Shown in pieces: positions 1 to 14,400 of a stretch of 64,000 nucleotides of DNA. The number at the start of each line of letters is the position of its first letter. The first letter of the stretch is position 1. Source of the DNA: Aphis gossypii (taxonomy: Eukaryota > Arthropoda > Insecta > Hemiptera > Aphididae); contig NC_065531.1 of assembly GCF_020184175.1 (NCBI RefSeq), positions 55,015,213 through 55,079,212 on the forward strand, read 5' to 3'. The notes beneath the pieces were generated by a model. That model was given only the letters and a program-made list of their open reading frames with translations. It was not told where the DNA came from and ran no database searches. Both the position numbers and the translations under genes were made by a program.

Positions 1-1379
1 CTAGTAAAATTAATATCTAAACTATATTAAACAATATTATTATTATTATTATTTTTATTATTAAATGTTTATCAAATTTGAATTTTGACATTTGTAGCAC
101 AGTGTAGTCAAAAGATTTTAACGCTCGATAACTTGTACCAAATAATACAAAATATAACAGTCACTGTTTTATTAAGATATAAAAACCGAAATTATTTGAA
201 AACGTAATATCTATTATATTTAGTTAAATATTCAATTTTAATTGTAATACATAATTACCTATTTAAATGTATATAACTATATTAGTACAGACCTGTACAG
301 ACAATATCAGACATTTACAATACAATTGTTTAATAGGGAATATGGAAGCGAAATAACTTTTTTCCTGCAGCGTGTATTATAGTAGCGACCTTTAATAAAT
401 TGGTCTTTAGGAATAAAATAATTTCTTTGTTTAACTTCTATTTACAAATAAGTTAATATATTACGTATACATTCCTTACGTCATCGTGAACGTTAGTTTG
501 TAGGGAAAGTTTTATTTGATACATTTTCCTGTTGTGAAAAAACCATTGTTTTTAAAAATTGCATTTCCTTAAGTTATTTAAATTTTAAAACAATACAATA
601 TGTATAGTTTTGTATTGGTACAGTTCTGCAGTTAGTTCAACGTTATTTACGTTTTATAGGTAGGTTATCTTTCGAATTTAGTTATTAATAAATTTATGAA
701 GTTGCTGTGTACCTATAGAATAACTTATAAGTTATAATATAAAAAGTTAGAGGACTGTATGTATTGACTCGTATTATTATTTCCAAGTAAATAATATAAT
801 TTAAAACGAGGTTTCGAACTGTGGTATAAATTTATTATTAATAATATTGTTTTTATATAATTTTGCAAGACCTGTACATAGTAGGTAGGTATACTATCTA
901 TACCTACTCGTGTTTGGAAAAAAAATTAATTAAAACGTCGTTATTAATTGTTTTCGACAAGTTTCAATTGAAATTTACGACTCGAGCAATTAAAATTGCA
1001 GCCATATTATCTTCTTCACCGGAGGTTATAATATACAGTAGGTACACTGCGTATATTTATACAAATTCGTATTTATTAATTTTCGCGAAAACCCACGAAC
1101 GAATACCGTCGTACACACACACACACATACACACGGTGGCCACTACGTACCCATATCAATACCTATATAATAAAGATTTTCGAATGAGATGGACGGTCGT
1201 AGCATGATAATTACCTCGCGGATGGCATAGCACGCGAGAAAAATGTCCGCGCTTACGAAGCCTCGAGGTTTTTGCCAAACGAGTAGGTATACTAAGTAGG
1301 TATATGCTCGTGCAAGAAACGGACCTAATACTAAACGCTACTTGTAATATTATATTATTATTATAATGTATGTTGCGTT
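1..1379. other. Upstream flank of shot
   Basis: AT-rich with ATT repeats near position 40 and an (AC)n stretch at about 1113-1133. A 114-codon ORF at 863-1207 has no recognisable content and looks accidental. Confidence 0.6.
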
Positions 1380-2297
1380 ACATTAGTCTCGCCGAGCGTC
1401 TCTCTGCCCACGTCCGCCTATGTAATAATATTATATTATACCGTCGTCATTCCGGGCGCGTCCCCCTCCCCCGCGGAACGCAATTCCGTTTTTTTTTCTC
1501 GTGCACATTATAATATCGCCCGATGACCTGTTCCGGTGAAAAACCGTCAGCGGCGGTCGCGCCGGGTGTAATGCAGTTCCATGTAAGGCGAACCGGCGGC
1601 GGCGGCGGCGACAGCAGTGCAGGACGCCAATCCCGCGTCCCACGGACCGTCGCCGCCCACCGTCCCGCGGTGTGCGACCGGCGCGCGCGTGAATTCCATT
1701 TGGGGCCCGCGCCCCGTTCCGATCATCGCACATAATATTATCGCGCCACCCGAGCCGCTCGCGAAAACCTGTGCCGGTTTGATGACGACCAGGAGGGGGA
1801 GGCGCCGGGAGGGGAATGCACACGTACGCTGGTCGGATCGCGCGCGCACAGGACGCTGCGCTCGACAAAACGTGCGTGTGCGTGTGTCATATATGTACGT
1901 AAAATATATATTAATATGTCGTTATACGCGTGTGCAGCGCGAGCATGTGACCAGTGATCGGCGACCCGTTGTCCCGACGATATTGTACCGACGTAGGTTG
2001 TCGCAGGTATTTACGATAGGTATATATTGTTTTTGGCGATCTGTCAGTTACAACGCGGCGAGTGCAGTGTGTGTAGTCTAATCAGCGATTAGGGACAGGT
2101 TTACCGGGTCGAAAAGCGCATAAAAAAAAAAAAAATACGTCGATAGTCGTGGTTCAAATTTTGTGTTTTGTTTTTTTGTTCGTCCCTCATCCTATCATCG
2201 AAGGACCGTCTCGCAATAAGACCGCCACTGCGTTAGCGATCGACAAACAGGAGCCGCCCTCAGCACCCGCGCAGCTCCTGCAACTCGACTAGACATC
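1380..2297 (+). promoter_or_regulatory. shot: GC-rich promoter region and 5' leader of the long (CH1+CH2) isoform
   Basis: GC and CpG content rises sharply here against AT-rich flanks and stays high to about 2880. An arthropod initiator-like TCAGTT lies at 2044-2049, about 250 bases before the start codon. I see no TATA box at the expected distance and no exact DPE at +28. In the frame of the ATG at 2298 the nearest upstream stop is TAA at 2217-2219. The start site is inferred, not observed. Confidence 0.45.
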
Positions 2298-2427
2298 ATG
2301 TCGTACTACAAGGACCGTCTCGGGTTCGACCCGGACGAGCCGACGGCCAACGGCGACGGGACCGGGATGACGACGTCCTCACGCAAGTCGAAACGCGGAT
2401 ACGAGGAGAATCTGAGCAAGTTCAAAG
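2298..2427 (+). CDS. shot: shot first coding exon, long-isoform N-terminus
   Basis: It encodes residues 1-43 plus one base of codon 44. The protein opens MSYYKDRLGFDPDEP, which resembles the SYYKDRLGFDP start I recall for the Drosophila Shot-A type isoform. The rest is Ser/Thr/Lys-rich and probably unstructured. An in-frame TAA at 2217-2219 with no intervening ATG fixes the start. The donor is CAAAG|gtttgt, and phase 1 continues into GAT at 16284. The following 13.9 kb intron is the largest in the gene, typical of a first intron holding regulatory DNA. Confidence 0.85.
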
Positions 2428-5400
2428 GTTTGTCGCATACATACTGTTTAACAATTCAATCGCGTGCCGTATAATATGCGCGCACTCGGGTATATTGTAA
2501 ATTTTACGAATCATCATTGCAGATAATATAGTAGGTATACGTTGCCGCGGCGTATTTCTGTTTCTTTTGGCGGCGCTCAAAAACGAGGTCAACCGTGAAC
2601 GCGAGCGCCGCCGGTCGGTCGGTCGATCGGTCGTCTGTGCCGGTAGCGGCCGTGCGCGACCGATTCCTCTGCGCCGCGGTCGTTCGCGCGACACATTTCT
2701 TCACGGCGCGCGCGTACCGCACTCGCAGTCGTCCAAGGTCTGTGGGTGAGAACCACCGGACGGGCGGGTGGGTGGAGACGCACTTGTCCCACGGGCACGA
2801 CCCGCGGTGCAAGACGCGTACGACGTGCAGTACGTGCGACCCGTCGGTGCCGCCCAGTCAGTGGTCCGTGTCGTGATGTCGAGTCCGCTAAGACAGTAAT
2901 ATTATGTACTTATAATTGTGCCTATATCAATGACACTACCTATAGGACTACGAATATCGTGGTTGCGTGGGAAGACGCGTTGTAGGCGGAATTTCTTGAT
3001 ATTATGTCTGGAAAACTGCGCGCGGGATTGTTATATGTTCAGTTTTTTGGACTTATCGCGTAGAATTTCTCTTATTTTCACGCGTGGGCGTTACACCCGC
3101 GCGCTTGCCGAAAATTTTAATCGTTTTATGCTTAAAAATCACGATAGTATAATATTATTATATCGTAGGTATACACCATCTTCCGCGGTTAATATCGGAA
3201 TCAGATGTATTGGCTGATATACACTATCCGTTACATTGTATAGGGCTCGTTTTAGATTCTAGCAGATGTTGGGTAACGACGGTGTGATTAAATTTAATGT
3301 TTCTTATTTAGACGCTGTTATATTGCGTAGTTTCGATCAATGTAAGCGACATATGTCTGTCTTGTATTTATTTAAATACAATGCTATTCAGTATAATATA
3401 TTATGTATTCGTATTATATATGTTTTGATTAAACTTAAACAAATTATTTTATAGACATAACTTTATTATTACATTTATAGTATTTTTATATGATTATAAT
3501 GTATTATGCAATGTATATAGTATAATGCTTGTGATAACCCGTTTTATGTGGTTCCATGTGTCTTAGGCATGAACATATAAAAGAGTTTTAGGTATAACTA
3601 TATACTTGAATATTTAGGCTTTGAGCTGATGAATACATATTTTTTTACATTAAAAATCTGGAACAGCATATTTTTATTTAGTTTGCTCCCTTAATTGTCA
3701 TCATTGTACTAACAATGATGTAGGTATTTATGTGATTACTAAAAAATCAATTATAATTTAACAACTATGTTTATTAATAAATTAATTTATTGTTTTATGT
3801 ATGATATATATATAATTTCCGAGGTTACTTGATAAACTTTTTAGATAATAAAACTGAACGATAGACTTAAGTAACCATATTATACCAGCTATACATTTTT
3901 TATGAAATTAAAATCTATTAGTTTTGAAAAATAACTACCTAGTTTCCTATGTTTGAATATATTAAGTTTTTAATTTAAAAATGCAAATTAAAAATCATAT
4001 CTGCTTTTAGTATATTTACAGTATGTAGGTACATCAAAACTTATTGTACATAGTTTATAATATAATGATAAATGGTGTAACCTTACATTTATTTAAAAAA
4101 GTAAATGTTATTTGAATTGTGAAAAATGTAATGAAAATTTATAACGTATCGATATAAATTATTGGAAACGTTTGCTTTCGTAATATTTTTATAATTGCAC
4201 ATCCAGAAATTACGCCACATTATAATTTTCAATAGGACTTTATTCTGACACGTGATATGCATAAAATGCATCATAGAATAATGGCATGGCTGTCACATTG
4301 CCATTATACTCCAATGAGATCTTATAAATTATTTATTCTTAAGGGAAAACATAATTTTCCTTGCACTTTTTATTTATGTAATCCGGATAGACAAACCCGG
4401 GGTGTGGATTAAGAGTAGGCGAATGTAGTGGGCAGGGTCAGTGGTTTTTGCCATCAGTGTTGTAGTACACTAATACAACACCTAAAAAGGTATAGGTCAA
4501 AATAATATTAACCAAAAAAAAAAAAAATTACTCATCGAAGACCGGTCATAGTTGTTTAGCCTAATATTATCAATTTATTTCAAGCCATGGCTAATAAAAC
4601 CAAGGCAGGAAATATAGTAGTATACTCAACTACTTGAATAAGATCATTGTTTTAATTGTTATCCAATTGTATATTTTTCAATAATCCTTACTGATTATGT
4701 GTAGTTAATAAACCATTTAAAAATATTTTCTAATTAAATGTCAAAGCATGTCTAAGTCATAAATTTACAATAAATAGCTTAATTTTCTTTAAATTTCGTG
4801 TTCAAAATGTAAAGGATTTAGCAAATTGTACATCGTTGCTGAGTATTAAAATTGTTTTATGGTACTTGAAATTTTATAGTTTAGTATACAGCAGAGCCAA
4901 TAAGGACTTTAGATAAATAGATAAACATTAAAAAAATATTGTACTGCAGATATTATACTATAGTAATTCATTTTATGCAAAACCTTGGTAGGTATTATAA
5001 TTGTACGAATATAATAAATTAACAGTCATAGTAGATTTTTATCAGTATAATGATTATAGTTCAATCATTGAATACTAGGAGATCATATTTTAAAATATCA
5101 TTTTTGTAAAAAGTATACTTACATTTTGACCTTTGATAAATTTGATTTTTTTTTGTATTTATGTAATATTTAGATAACATGTCTAGGTGTATAAATGTTA
5201 AAAACACATATATTTAATTAGAAATATAAAAAGCATTATTGATATTAAATATGTTTATTCAAAGATCGGCGTTAATTTATAGTTCTTTCATCTTATTAAC
5301 TTATCTTAAATTAATTAATATATATATTATATGACGTATATTGTGTAGCTATGTAACGTATATTTAAAGTATGATTTTCGCATTTTACGTAAGTTTTTTT

Positions 5401-8400
5401 TAACTAATTTTTATATAATAATCATGTAATATTAATCTGACATTATGAAATTATTATTATTTGTTAAATTTAATAAATAATAATTTTGAATATGATAATA
5501 TTATGCATATATGTATAGAAATATTAGATAAAATGGCAAAATGTTAATTTCTTAAGAACATACCAGTAGCTACTTAAGCAAGGCACTTAAATAGTATGTA
5601 TGTAAATATTATACAATATTAATCATGAAAAGTAGTTAATAATTTCAGTGTTATTGTTTTTTACTATTTAGGTTGGATTAATTTCGATTACAAAACTTTA
5701 TAATAATTTTAAATTATGTTTCTTATTATCAGTGAACTGTATATGAACTATAAAAAAATGTGACACACATTATGAGTTGTTCATTGTTTATTCGAGTTGT
5801 TCCAATGTATACTTTTTGTTTTTATTTTTTATTGCATTTTATTTTATAACTTTTTTTTAAAGATTAGAAGGTACTCTATGGTGTTGTGTTTAATTTTACT
5901 GTTATGTGATTAAAAAAAATTTATATATTTTTTAACAGTGTTGATTATTATGCAATAATTTTTGTCCCAAACAAAATATTATGATTGTACAAAATATAAT
6001 AATATACTTTATTTATCAGATGATAATTACAAAGTTAATTAATTTCATAAATTCCTATCAGCCTATTCAGCCTTTCGAAAAATCATAAATTAAATCTTCC
6101 GCAGTAAATAACAATCTTTAGTCCCTTTTTATCATTAAGAAAAGTTATTATTGAGGTCCAGTTAGAATCTTAAAATAGTTAAATATATTGTTTAATTTAT
6201 AATACTTGTAAGTTTTATAATTTTTTTTTTTTTTTAAATTATAAATTATTGAAATTTATGTTAAAAACGATAATATATCATGTTTTTATGTAATATCTAA
6301 TATAATTGATTACCTATAAATTATAATACAAATACATTATAAAGTAGTAATATTTTATGAATTAATGGATATAAGCAAAAACAAAAAATAATAACACAAT
6401 TACTTACCATCATTTTGAGGTGAACAATAAACGAACATTTTTGTTCATAAAAATAAAAATTTGTTTTTGCTTACTATCTCGTATATCTATAATAATAATA
6501 ATAATAACAACAACATTTTCTTTATTGCGGAAATAAATTTCAATTATAAAATTATTATTCACGAGTATAATTAATACAACATACATGCATCAGTACGGTA
6601 CATTCATTATACAGGGTGTTTCTAAAATGGATGAGGTAATAGAGCTCAATCAAGTTTTTTTTTACTGAAAAGAAACTGCATATTTATTCTGTAGGTTTTT
6701 TGTTATCAAAGTTATATATTTATTTTGACTCGATAAGATAAAAATTTTACTTTGTACTTATTATTAGTAATATTATATGTACTATTATCGTTAATACTGA
6801 ATTTTTCATACTTGATAAATAACCAACATTGGTTATTTTTATTAAAGCTTAGTCCAACACTTGATATTGAACATTTTCAATTTATTTTTTAAAAAATTTT
6901 AATAATGGAGTACACTAAAGTTTATTATACAATATACATTATACATATATATGGTTAGATGTGCGTCAAAGTTAACAGGAGTACGTAGAACAACTGCAAT
7001 AAAAATTAATTTTCAGTATAAAATACATTTGATTATGATTATTTTTAAATGTAAAACAGTGTATTAATTAATTATGTACTTATATAAAATGATAACAAAT
7101 AAATTTCACCACCGTTTATTTTGCAGAGTTCTTATAAAAACCATGTGTAGGTGATTCGAGCGTAAAAAGGATGTCCCATCTCGATTCATATGAGAATTTT
7201 GAAAAAAAAATACAATTTGAGTTTTTATTTTTATATTTAAGATAATGTTTTTAAAATTATTTGAATAAACTTAGATTTTGAAGATTGAAAACAAATTTAA
7301 AAAAAAACGATCACTGAGCCACCACAGTGAGTAGTGTATGCTTATACTACTGACCTCATTCATTTCAGAAACACCCTGTATAATTTATATTATACATCAT
7401 ATTATTACTATATATACCTTAACTGTGGGAAAACCTCGCCATTTAAAATAACTTTCGTTTTTGAGCGTAATACCGGTCAAGCCAGTGGAATTATCCCTAT
7501 TAAGTATTATTCATGGGCGTGTCGCTGATATCGGTTACTCTTTACAATCTGTATACTTACACCTACCATTTTCCGTGCATTATTTTAAACGCGAAACAAT
7601 CGAATGTTTCTCAGTGAGTTGTGCGTGTATATGTGTGCGTGCAAACTATATGGCGCCAAAGACGAGTAATATGATATTGCTTATAAAGTATAACGAAGAG
7701 ATGAAAGAAACCACACACGATTGCCGTGCAATAACAATAATCAATTAGAATCACATTTCTTCAATTTAATCTCCTTGTATTTTTGTTACCGATGATATAG
7801 CTAGGTACTACAATTTTTTATTCGGAGTATACGGTCGCAAAACCCATTATTCACTTCGAAGGCCATCCTTCGCTTTGGAATATTAAAAGGACATTTGGCA
7901 TCGCGCATTTTTGTACGATGATGATCGGTATTTTAACACGAATAAGATACAGATACAAATAAGATGTTATTGAACGGTCCATAATATAGTATTTACAAGT
8001 TTATTTCAATAACATTATATTATTTAATATATTTCTCTTTAATGTGCGTGATTTAACAACGATTACATTTTTTAAAATAACACATTTTTTTGGTAGCAAT
8101 AATGTATAGGTTAATGCTTAAAAATATAATATACAATACTTGTTTGATGAAAATAACATAATTTTTTGTGTACATTGTCTTATAAACAATACTAGTGAGT
8201 AATACATTATTCATTCTGAAGTAAAAAATTGCATTTTCTGGAGTCTATTTTACTCATTATAAAGACAATTTACTATAGTTGTGGTTTGACACTTCAAATA
8301 TGAATAGGCAATAAATGTTTGTGTAAAATAAAGGAATTTAAATTCTTTTATATACTAAATGGATCAATCACTGTAGGTTACACAAACACTGTTTTGTGTT

Positions 8401-11400
8401 TATTACTTAGGTAGATAGGCAAGGTTTAATTAAACATTTAATGAACTTATGACGTTTTGAATTAATAATTTAAAATGATAAATGGCCTTAATAATATACA
8501 ATATAGACTAATGAATATATTTTACAAGTATAGTAGGTACTTGATTTTGTTTTTGTTTATGTGGTCTAAAACTAACACATTTAATTAAACATCTATTTGT
8601 GTCAACTTTAAAAATATATACATAAATTAATTAGGTTAATTATTTAACTCCAATTTTAAAAACAATGAACAACAATTTTAATTATTGAGTTATTTTTTTA
8701 TTCTTATTGTATGTACTTGGACAATATTGAACATCGTGGTGTTAACTTTTAGTTAGTACTTTAAAATCAACTTATTTTACATTTTCAATAAATATTATAT
8801 TAATTTTCTATTTAATTTTAATCAAAAACAATTGACTTGCAGTTATGATTTACATTTATTTCTTTGTTAAGGTTATTTTCATTAAATCATAACTAAATTT
8901 ATTTTGCGTAATTATATAATATAGTTCATAGATCATTATTATCACTTTTTATGGAAGATATTACCTTTTTATTTTTTTTATTTAGAAGTTATAAACAAAA
9001 TTTGTACCATAAATTTATTAATTTATTTTATATTCTTTATATACGGTAAGAAAACTGTACATTAAAATAAAAATTCATATTTTGAATTATTTTTTATCAT
9101 GTTTTTAATTAATTATTTTTTTCTTTAGTGTATTAATATATAGTTTGTTATAAAAATGTTGGATGTTTTTCAATTTTTATTTTAAAAATTTTGTAGAATA
9201 ATTTAAAAATTTATATTTTTATGTTCAATAATATTATACTTTAAAAGTGATCTGCATAATATTATAAAATTATATTGCATAACTGCTGAAATCAAAATTT
9301 GTATGCAAATTTGAATATACAACAGGTATTAACCAATAAGGTATTACAAGTGTCCTGGTATCGGTATATTTTATTACTTTATGTAATAATGGATCTGGCA
9401 ATATATAACTTTAATATTAGAAATTATAATACATTTATATAGTTTTATTGTTTTTAATATTGATGTAGGTATGTTTTTTTATTTAGTTAATTATAAAATA
9501 TAATAATTATTTATTTATTATTTTAAAACGTTTAATATGATTCACTGATTATTATTATTATTTTTTTAAATATTGCAATTTATAATATTTAATTCTTGTA
9601 CAGATAATTTTTTCCTAACATTTTATGATAAGTAATAATTTATATTAACTTTTTTGGTGATTTTGATTTTTATCTTCTTTAAATCTACTTTTATAATCAT
9701 TCACAACTAGGTACAATTGAAATTATTGTATTCCTTTGAACACGAGTGGGCAGTGGCAAAATATGTAATTCATTGGCTATTATTTATTTTTCCAAGATCA
9801 TTAATTTACATTTGACGTATTTATTAACAACTCGTTAAAACGTCATTATGCTTCTATTGGTAAAAATTCGTATAGGTGACATTTGTATATTTTCTAAGTG
9901 GATACTCCATACAAATTGTTGAATATAAATAATATATGAAAAGAAAAATTAGGTTATTTATTGTTATGTCAAGGACAATAATTTAATAAAAGTCAAGTTT
10001 ACTATTCAGAATGTTCTAAGAAGATCCACTGATTAATGTAAAGGAATAAATAAGTTTTTAATTGAGAGAATGATATGATTATATTCTTATCATTATAAAT
10101 AGTATTTTATATTATTATAATAGGTATTTGCTTATTTATGATGGTTGTATCATAAGTGTTCGTGTTATTTATATTTTTAAAATATATGTCATATACTTAA
10201 TACTAATAAATTATAAGTTTTAACTAATAACTAATAGTAGGTAGTTATGTTAGAATTTTGTTTGTGAATTTATGTGACGTATTAATTAATATTAATAGGT
10301 ATTAATTTGTTATTAGAAATATATTATTAGGAATCTTGGTATTTATAACATAGCATTTTAATGGAATCTATCCTAAAGAAATATAGATCTAGTAAAATAT
10401 AAAAAGTAATCATTCACTAAAAGCGTGTAGTTTATCTCTCCACCCCTTCACAAAAAAAGCATTCCCACTAATGAAAAATGTGTGATTAGTATGTGTCATA
10501 TAAATACAATAATACTCATTTATGTTTACCTATTTACTTTCATTAGTTATATACATTGAACTGTTATTTTTTTTTTATAAGACACGAAGGGTACTTGCCT
10601 TCCCTAGAACTAATTCTTGAGAAAGTTCTTTACTTTAGGATAGCCGCTACTGTAGTATCGTTACTCTCAGGTAGTAAAAAGTGTTTGTTAAATTTTATAT
10701 TTTCTAACAATTAAACAATATATAAAATTTATTTATAAATATTCATACTTTTTAAATATGTAATAATTTTACCACTTTACATTCAATTGGTAAAATAGCG
10801 TTATTAATTAAATATATCTAGTTTAAATTGATAACTCGGTATAATAACATTAATAATCTATGTATACTGTGTACCTATAGGCTATGTAGTTTATACTGTC
10901 TATAGTATACACAGCATTATATAAAGTTTTACTTTTATATTTAAGATATGTATTATTTAAGATACCTATTGAATATTTGTAGGTCGAATTCTTATTAGAA
11001 TATAACTGCAAATGTAATATAATGGTATTTGTGTTATGAATGCGTTTTAATGCAATTTAGTTATTATTTTAATTTAACCTAGCTCTGTATTAATTATTTA
11101 ATTGTATATTTTTAACTAATGTATTAGTAAATATATTGTCGTGTGTATTAAATTTTTTTATATGTATGCGTGCTTTAAAATAAAAATCAACAAAATAAAA
11201 TACTCATAAAAATATATATATATAGGTAAACAAAAATTAACTGAGTATGAAAAGTATAAAACTAACGGTACTCGTAACTCTAAAATCATGTAATTGTTTA
11301 TAATTTAAAATTTAGTTTTCAATTCCATTTGTGGTATTATTTATTGAACATTTTTTAATATAATTAATTAGTATTCTGGTTATTCGTAAAAACTTTCATT

Positions 11401-14400
11401 TAGAATGAAATCGAATTTGTTTATTATAGTAGGTGTCTGCTTGTATAATTTGTTTCTAGTTATGACAATTATTACACTAACAATCAACCATATTACAGAA
11501 GAAAGAATAAATAAAAATAAATCAATGGTGATTAATGTATTTCCCACGAAAGTCTAGTCAACATATTGCTCTCGTAGGTCTTTCTACATCATAGTTTCCG
11601 GTCCGGGAAGTTTTATAGTTCGATTGTTCTAAATTCGTTATTATTTTAATTGTGGCCTTGGAATACTGACCTAGAGAAATATGACGACTGATTATGACTG
11701 ACGACCATAATTCATCATTATATATATATATATAATCTATCTGTATCGAGTTTTTTTCTATACTCAATGATTTGCTAATTAGACGATATTAAATACACTA
11801 CACGAGCGAACCGGGTTCGTAGTTTGGCGCGTTGAATCATCGTGGTGACTGGTAGCCGCTTAAAATACCAGGTAAACGGTTACGTCAACCGCGATATTAT
11901 TACTATTATGTTGTATTATTATATTATGTATACACGCATTGCACACGCGCGCTTGTACGTGCACAAGTCTCGTATAATATAATAATAATATGTATGTTAT
12001 ACGACGTCGGCAGCACTATAAAAGTCGTCTTGAATGCGTTCAGCTGCCATATAGGCGTCTACAGAAATTCTTTTCGTGGGGACAACCTCTATACCAATGT
12101 TTATAATAATAAAATGTATGAAATATTGTGCACAGTTAAATATACACTTTATAATAATGTTCCTATATATATGTTTATTTTTGAATATGATTATACTCTT
12201 ATTATTTTTGTCTACTAGTTTATTATTTTTTATAGAAATAAACGCATTATAAATGCGTACCTACCTAGGAAACCTCATTAATGTTGACACACAAAAAAAA
12301 AATTACAATCATTTCACGGTCTTTTCAAAAACGATAACATAAAAGTTATTATGGATTCAATTTTTTACAATAATTTAAACCATTATTTAATTCATTATTC
12401 GTAATCCATAAGCATAGAGACTACATTTATCATCAGCAGATCTCCAAAATGTCAGAAAGGCGAGTTTCGTATATAATATTTACTTCGCTTTATCATAGAG
12501 AACCTATGTCTGTTGTTGTATCGCTGGAGGTGAATATGACGTGACCCCGCGACAGCGTAACAAATAAATACATAATACACATTATTATATTATTATTTAT
12601 TATATGTATATAATTAGTCATACGTGTACGTTAATACTTGAAGCGGTCGACTGACCCCTCAAACCCTCGGGGCTTATATACTGCTATATATTATATACTG
12701 TCGGTATTTGCCTACACCTCGATAGATCTTTCGTTATGTTCATTATTATTATTAGTTTCATACAGGGCGCCACTCTAATTTATATAATTTTCTAAAAATA
12801 ATTGTTTTTTTTTCAACTGTTTTGTGTTTCAAATTACGATACTTAATATATTATATGAGATTAATGATGTAGGTATAAGTTCTTAATGTAAACCGTTTAT
12901 TCTCGAAATTGCATGAATTGGGTGATAAAATAACTGATTAGTGCTGCTGGTGAAATAGATCACTCCGTATATAATATTTTGATGTACAATGAACAGGTAT
13001 TACGATCCACAGCAGCCGCTGTGCTAATTAGAAAATTTATCGTACACTTGTATGAATATGTATATATAGATTATTAGTCGTGCAGTGTGTACCGACAATA
13101 AGAGTTTGACCTCAGGTTGTCAGGTTTCGGTGTTGTCGGTTTTCCTTATCCCGAATCTTTTGTTTTTCTCCGAGGTGAAATTGTCTTAGAAAATTCGTAA
13201 ACTCGTGTCCGACAGAGGAGAATTCGATTGAAAAACGTCTTCGACATCGCCTGCTTCACGGGCCTTATATGCAACAACATAATTACGACAATATAGCTAC
13301 ATGGTATTTATTACCTAAGTATAATAAGTATATAATATAATATTATATATTTTATTTTTATTGTACTATACCTATAGTTGAATTATCAACATCAACAGCA
13401 CCAAACATATTATTGTTCCGTTTTGGTATTTGAAAATCGATACACTGTAAAATCGTGTTGTTTTCTTTAGTTCTTGAATTATTTGATTATATTTTTGTTA
13501 TTTCATCTAAAAAATAATAAAACGTTTGTTTTTTGCTGTAGGTTAGTATTTTAAATTACTATTATGAATGAGTGAAAACGTGATAAAAAATAAATATACA
13601 GGTTTAATCGTATACATAAGTATGATCAATAATTATTATGTAATATACATAGGACCACCCTAATACTTGAACATCCACTGTTATTATCAAATAAAAACTA
13701 TCTATATAATTTAAATAAACAACTCAATTTTTTTTTTTTTGATTATTTAAATTACGTCTTTCAAATACCATAGTGTTATTGTTACTTTGTTAAACGTATG
13801 GAATTATTGCACAATCGTTTTAAAGCATTTATTTTTATACGATAACGTATTAATAATTAACTAATTATACATGATATTATGTTTAGCATACTTTTTGCGT
13901 AGGCTCTCTAATTATTTTACTACCTTCTCAAGAACGTTTGATGCATTATATTATATTATATTATATATATATGTCTGATTTGGAAATTCACAAAAACACA
14001 ATTATATTATAATCTTTTAATTATTTTAGCATTAAAATGTATTGTTTATGTACGGTATATTTTTATTTAAATATTTAAAATTAATGGTTTTTCTTTTCGA
14101 CTATAAAGATTCTAAAAATATTATTTGAAATGCGACTGTTAAATTAATTTTATCTAACCTTCCTACCTATTATACACGTATTTTTAATTAAAAATTTAAA
14201 TGCGTTGAGAGACCTTTTATAAAAATATACGCTTAATTTTTATTTCACTTATTCCCAAAGAAACTGAAACTTTTGATATAATAATTTTTACAACATTTGC
14301 GATAATAATCGTATGTTAAAATTGTATTTATATTTTATATTTTAAATAATTTGAGTTATTATTTTTGGTTTTTAATTCGTATCTCAAAAAATTATATTAA

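Noticed and set aside
1431..1868. Minus-strand ORF of 145 codons and overlapping plus-strand ORFs in the GC-rich promoter
   Set aside because: Arg/Pro/Gly-rich translations in several frames at once are typical of GC-rich DNA; no domain, and the region is promoter and leader of shot.
2504..2876. Overlapping ORFs on both strands just after the first exon
   Set aside because: Same compositional effect in the continuation of the promoter island; no recognisable protein and no compatible splicing into CH1.
7461..7748. ORF of 95 codons in the first intron
   Set aside because: No recognisable domain and no splice signals in frame with shot; kept only as a GC-elevated patch.
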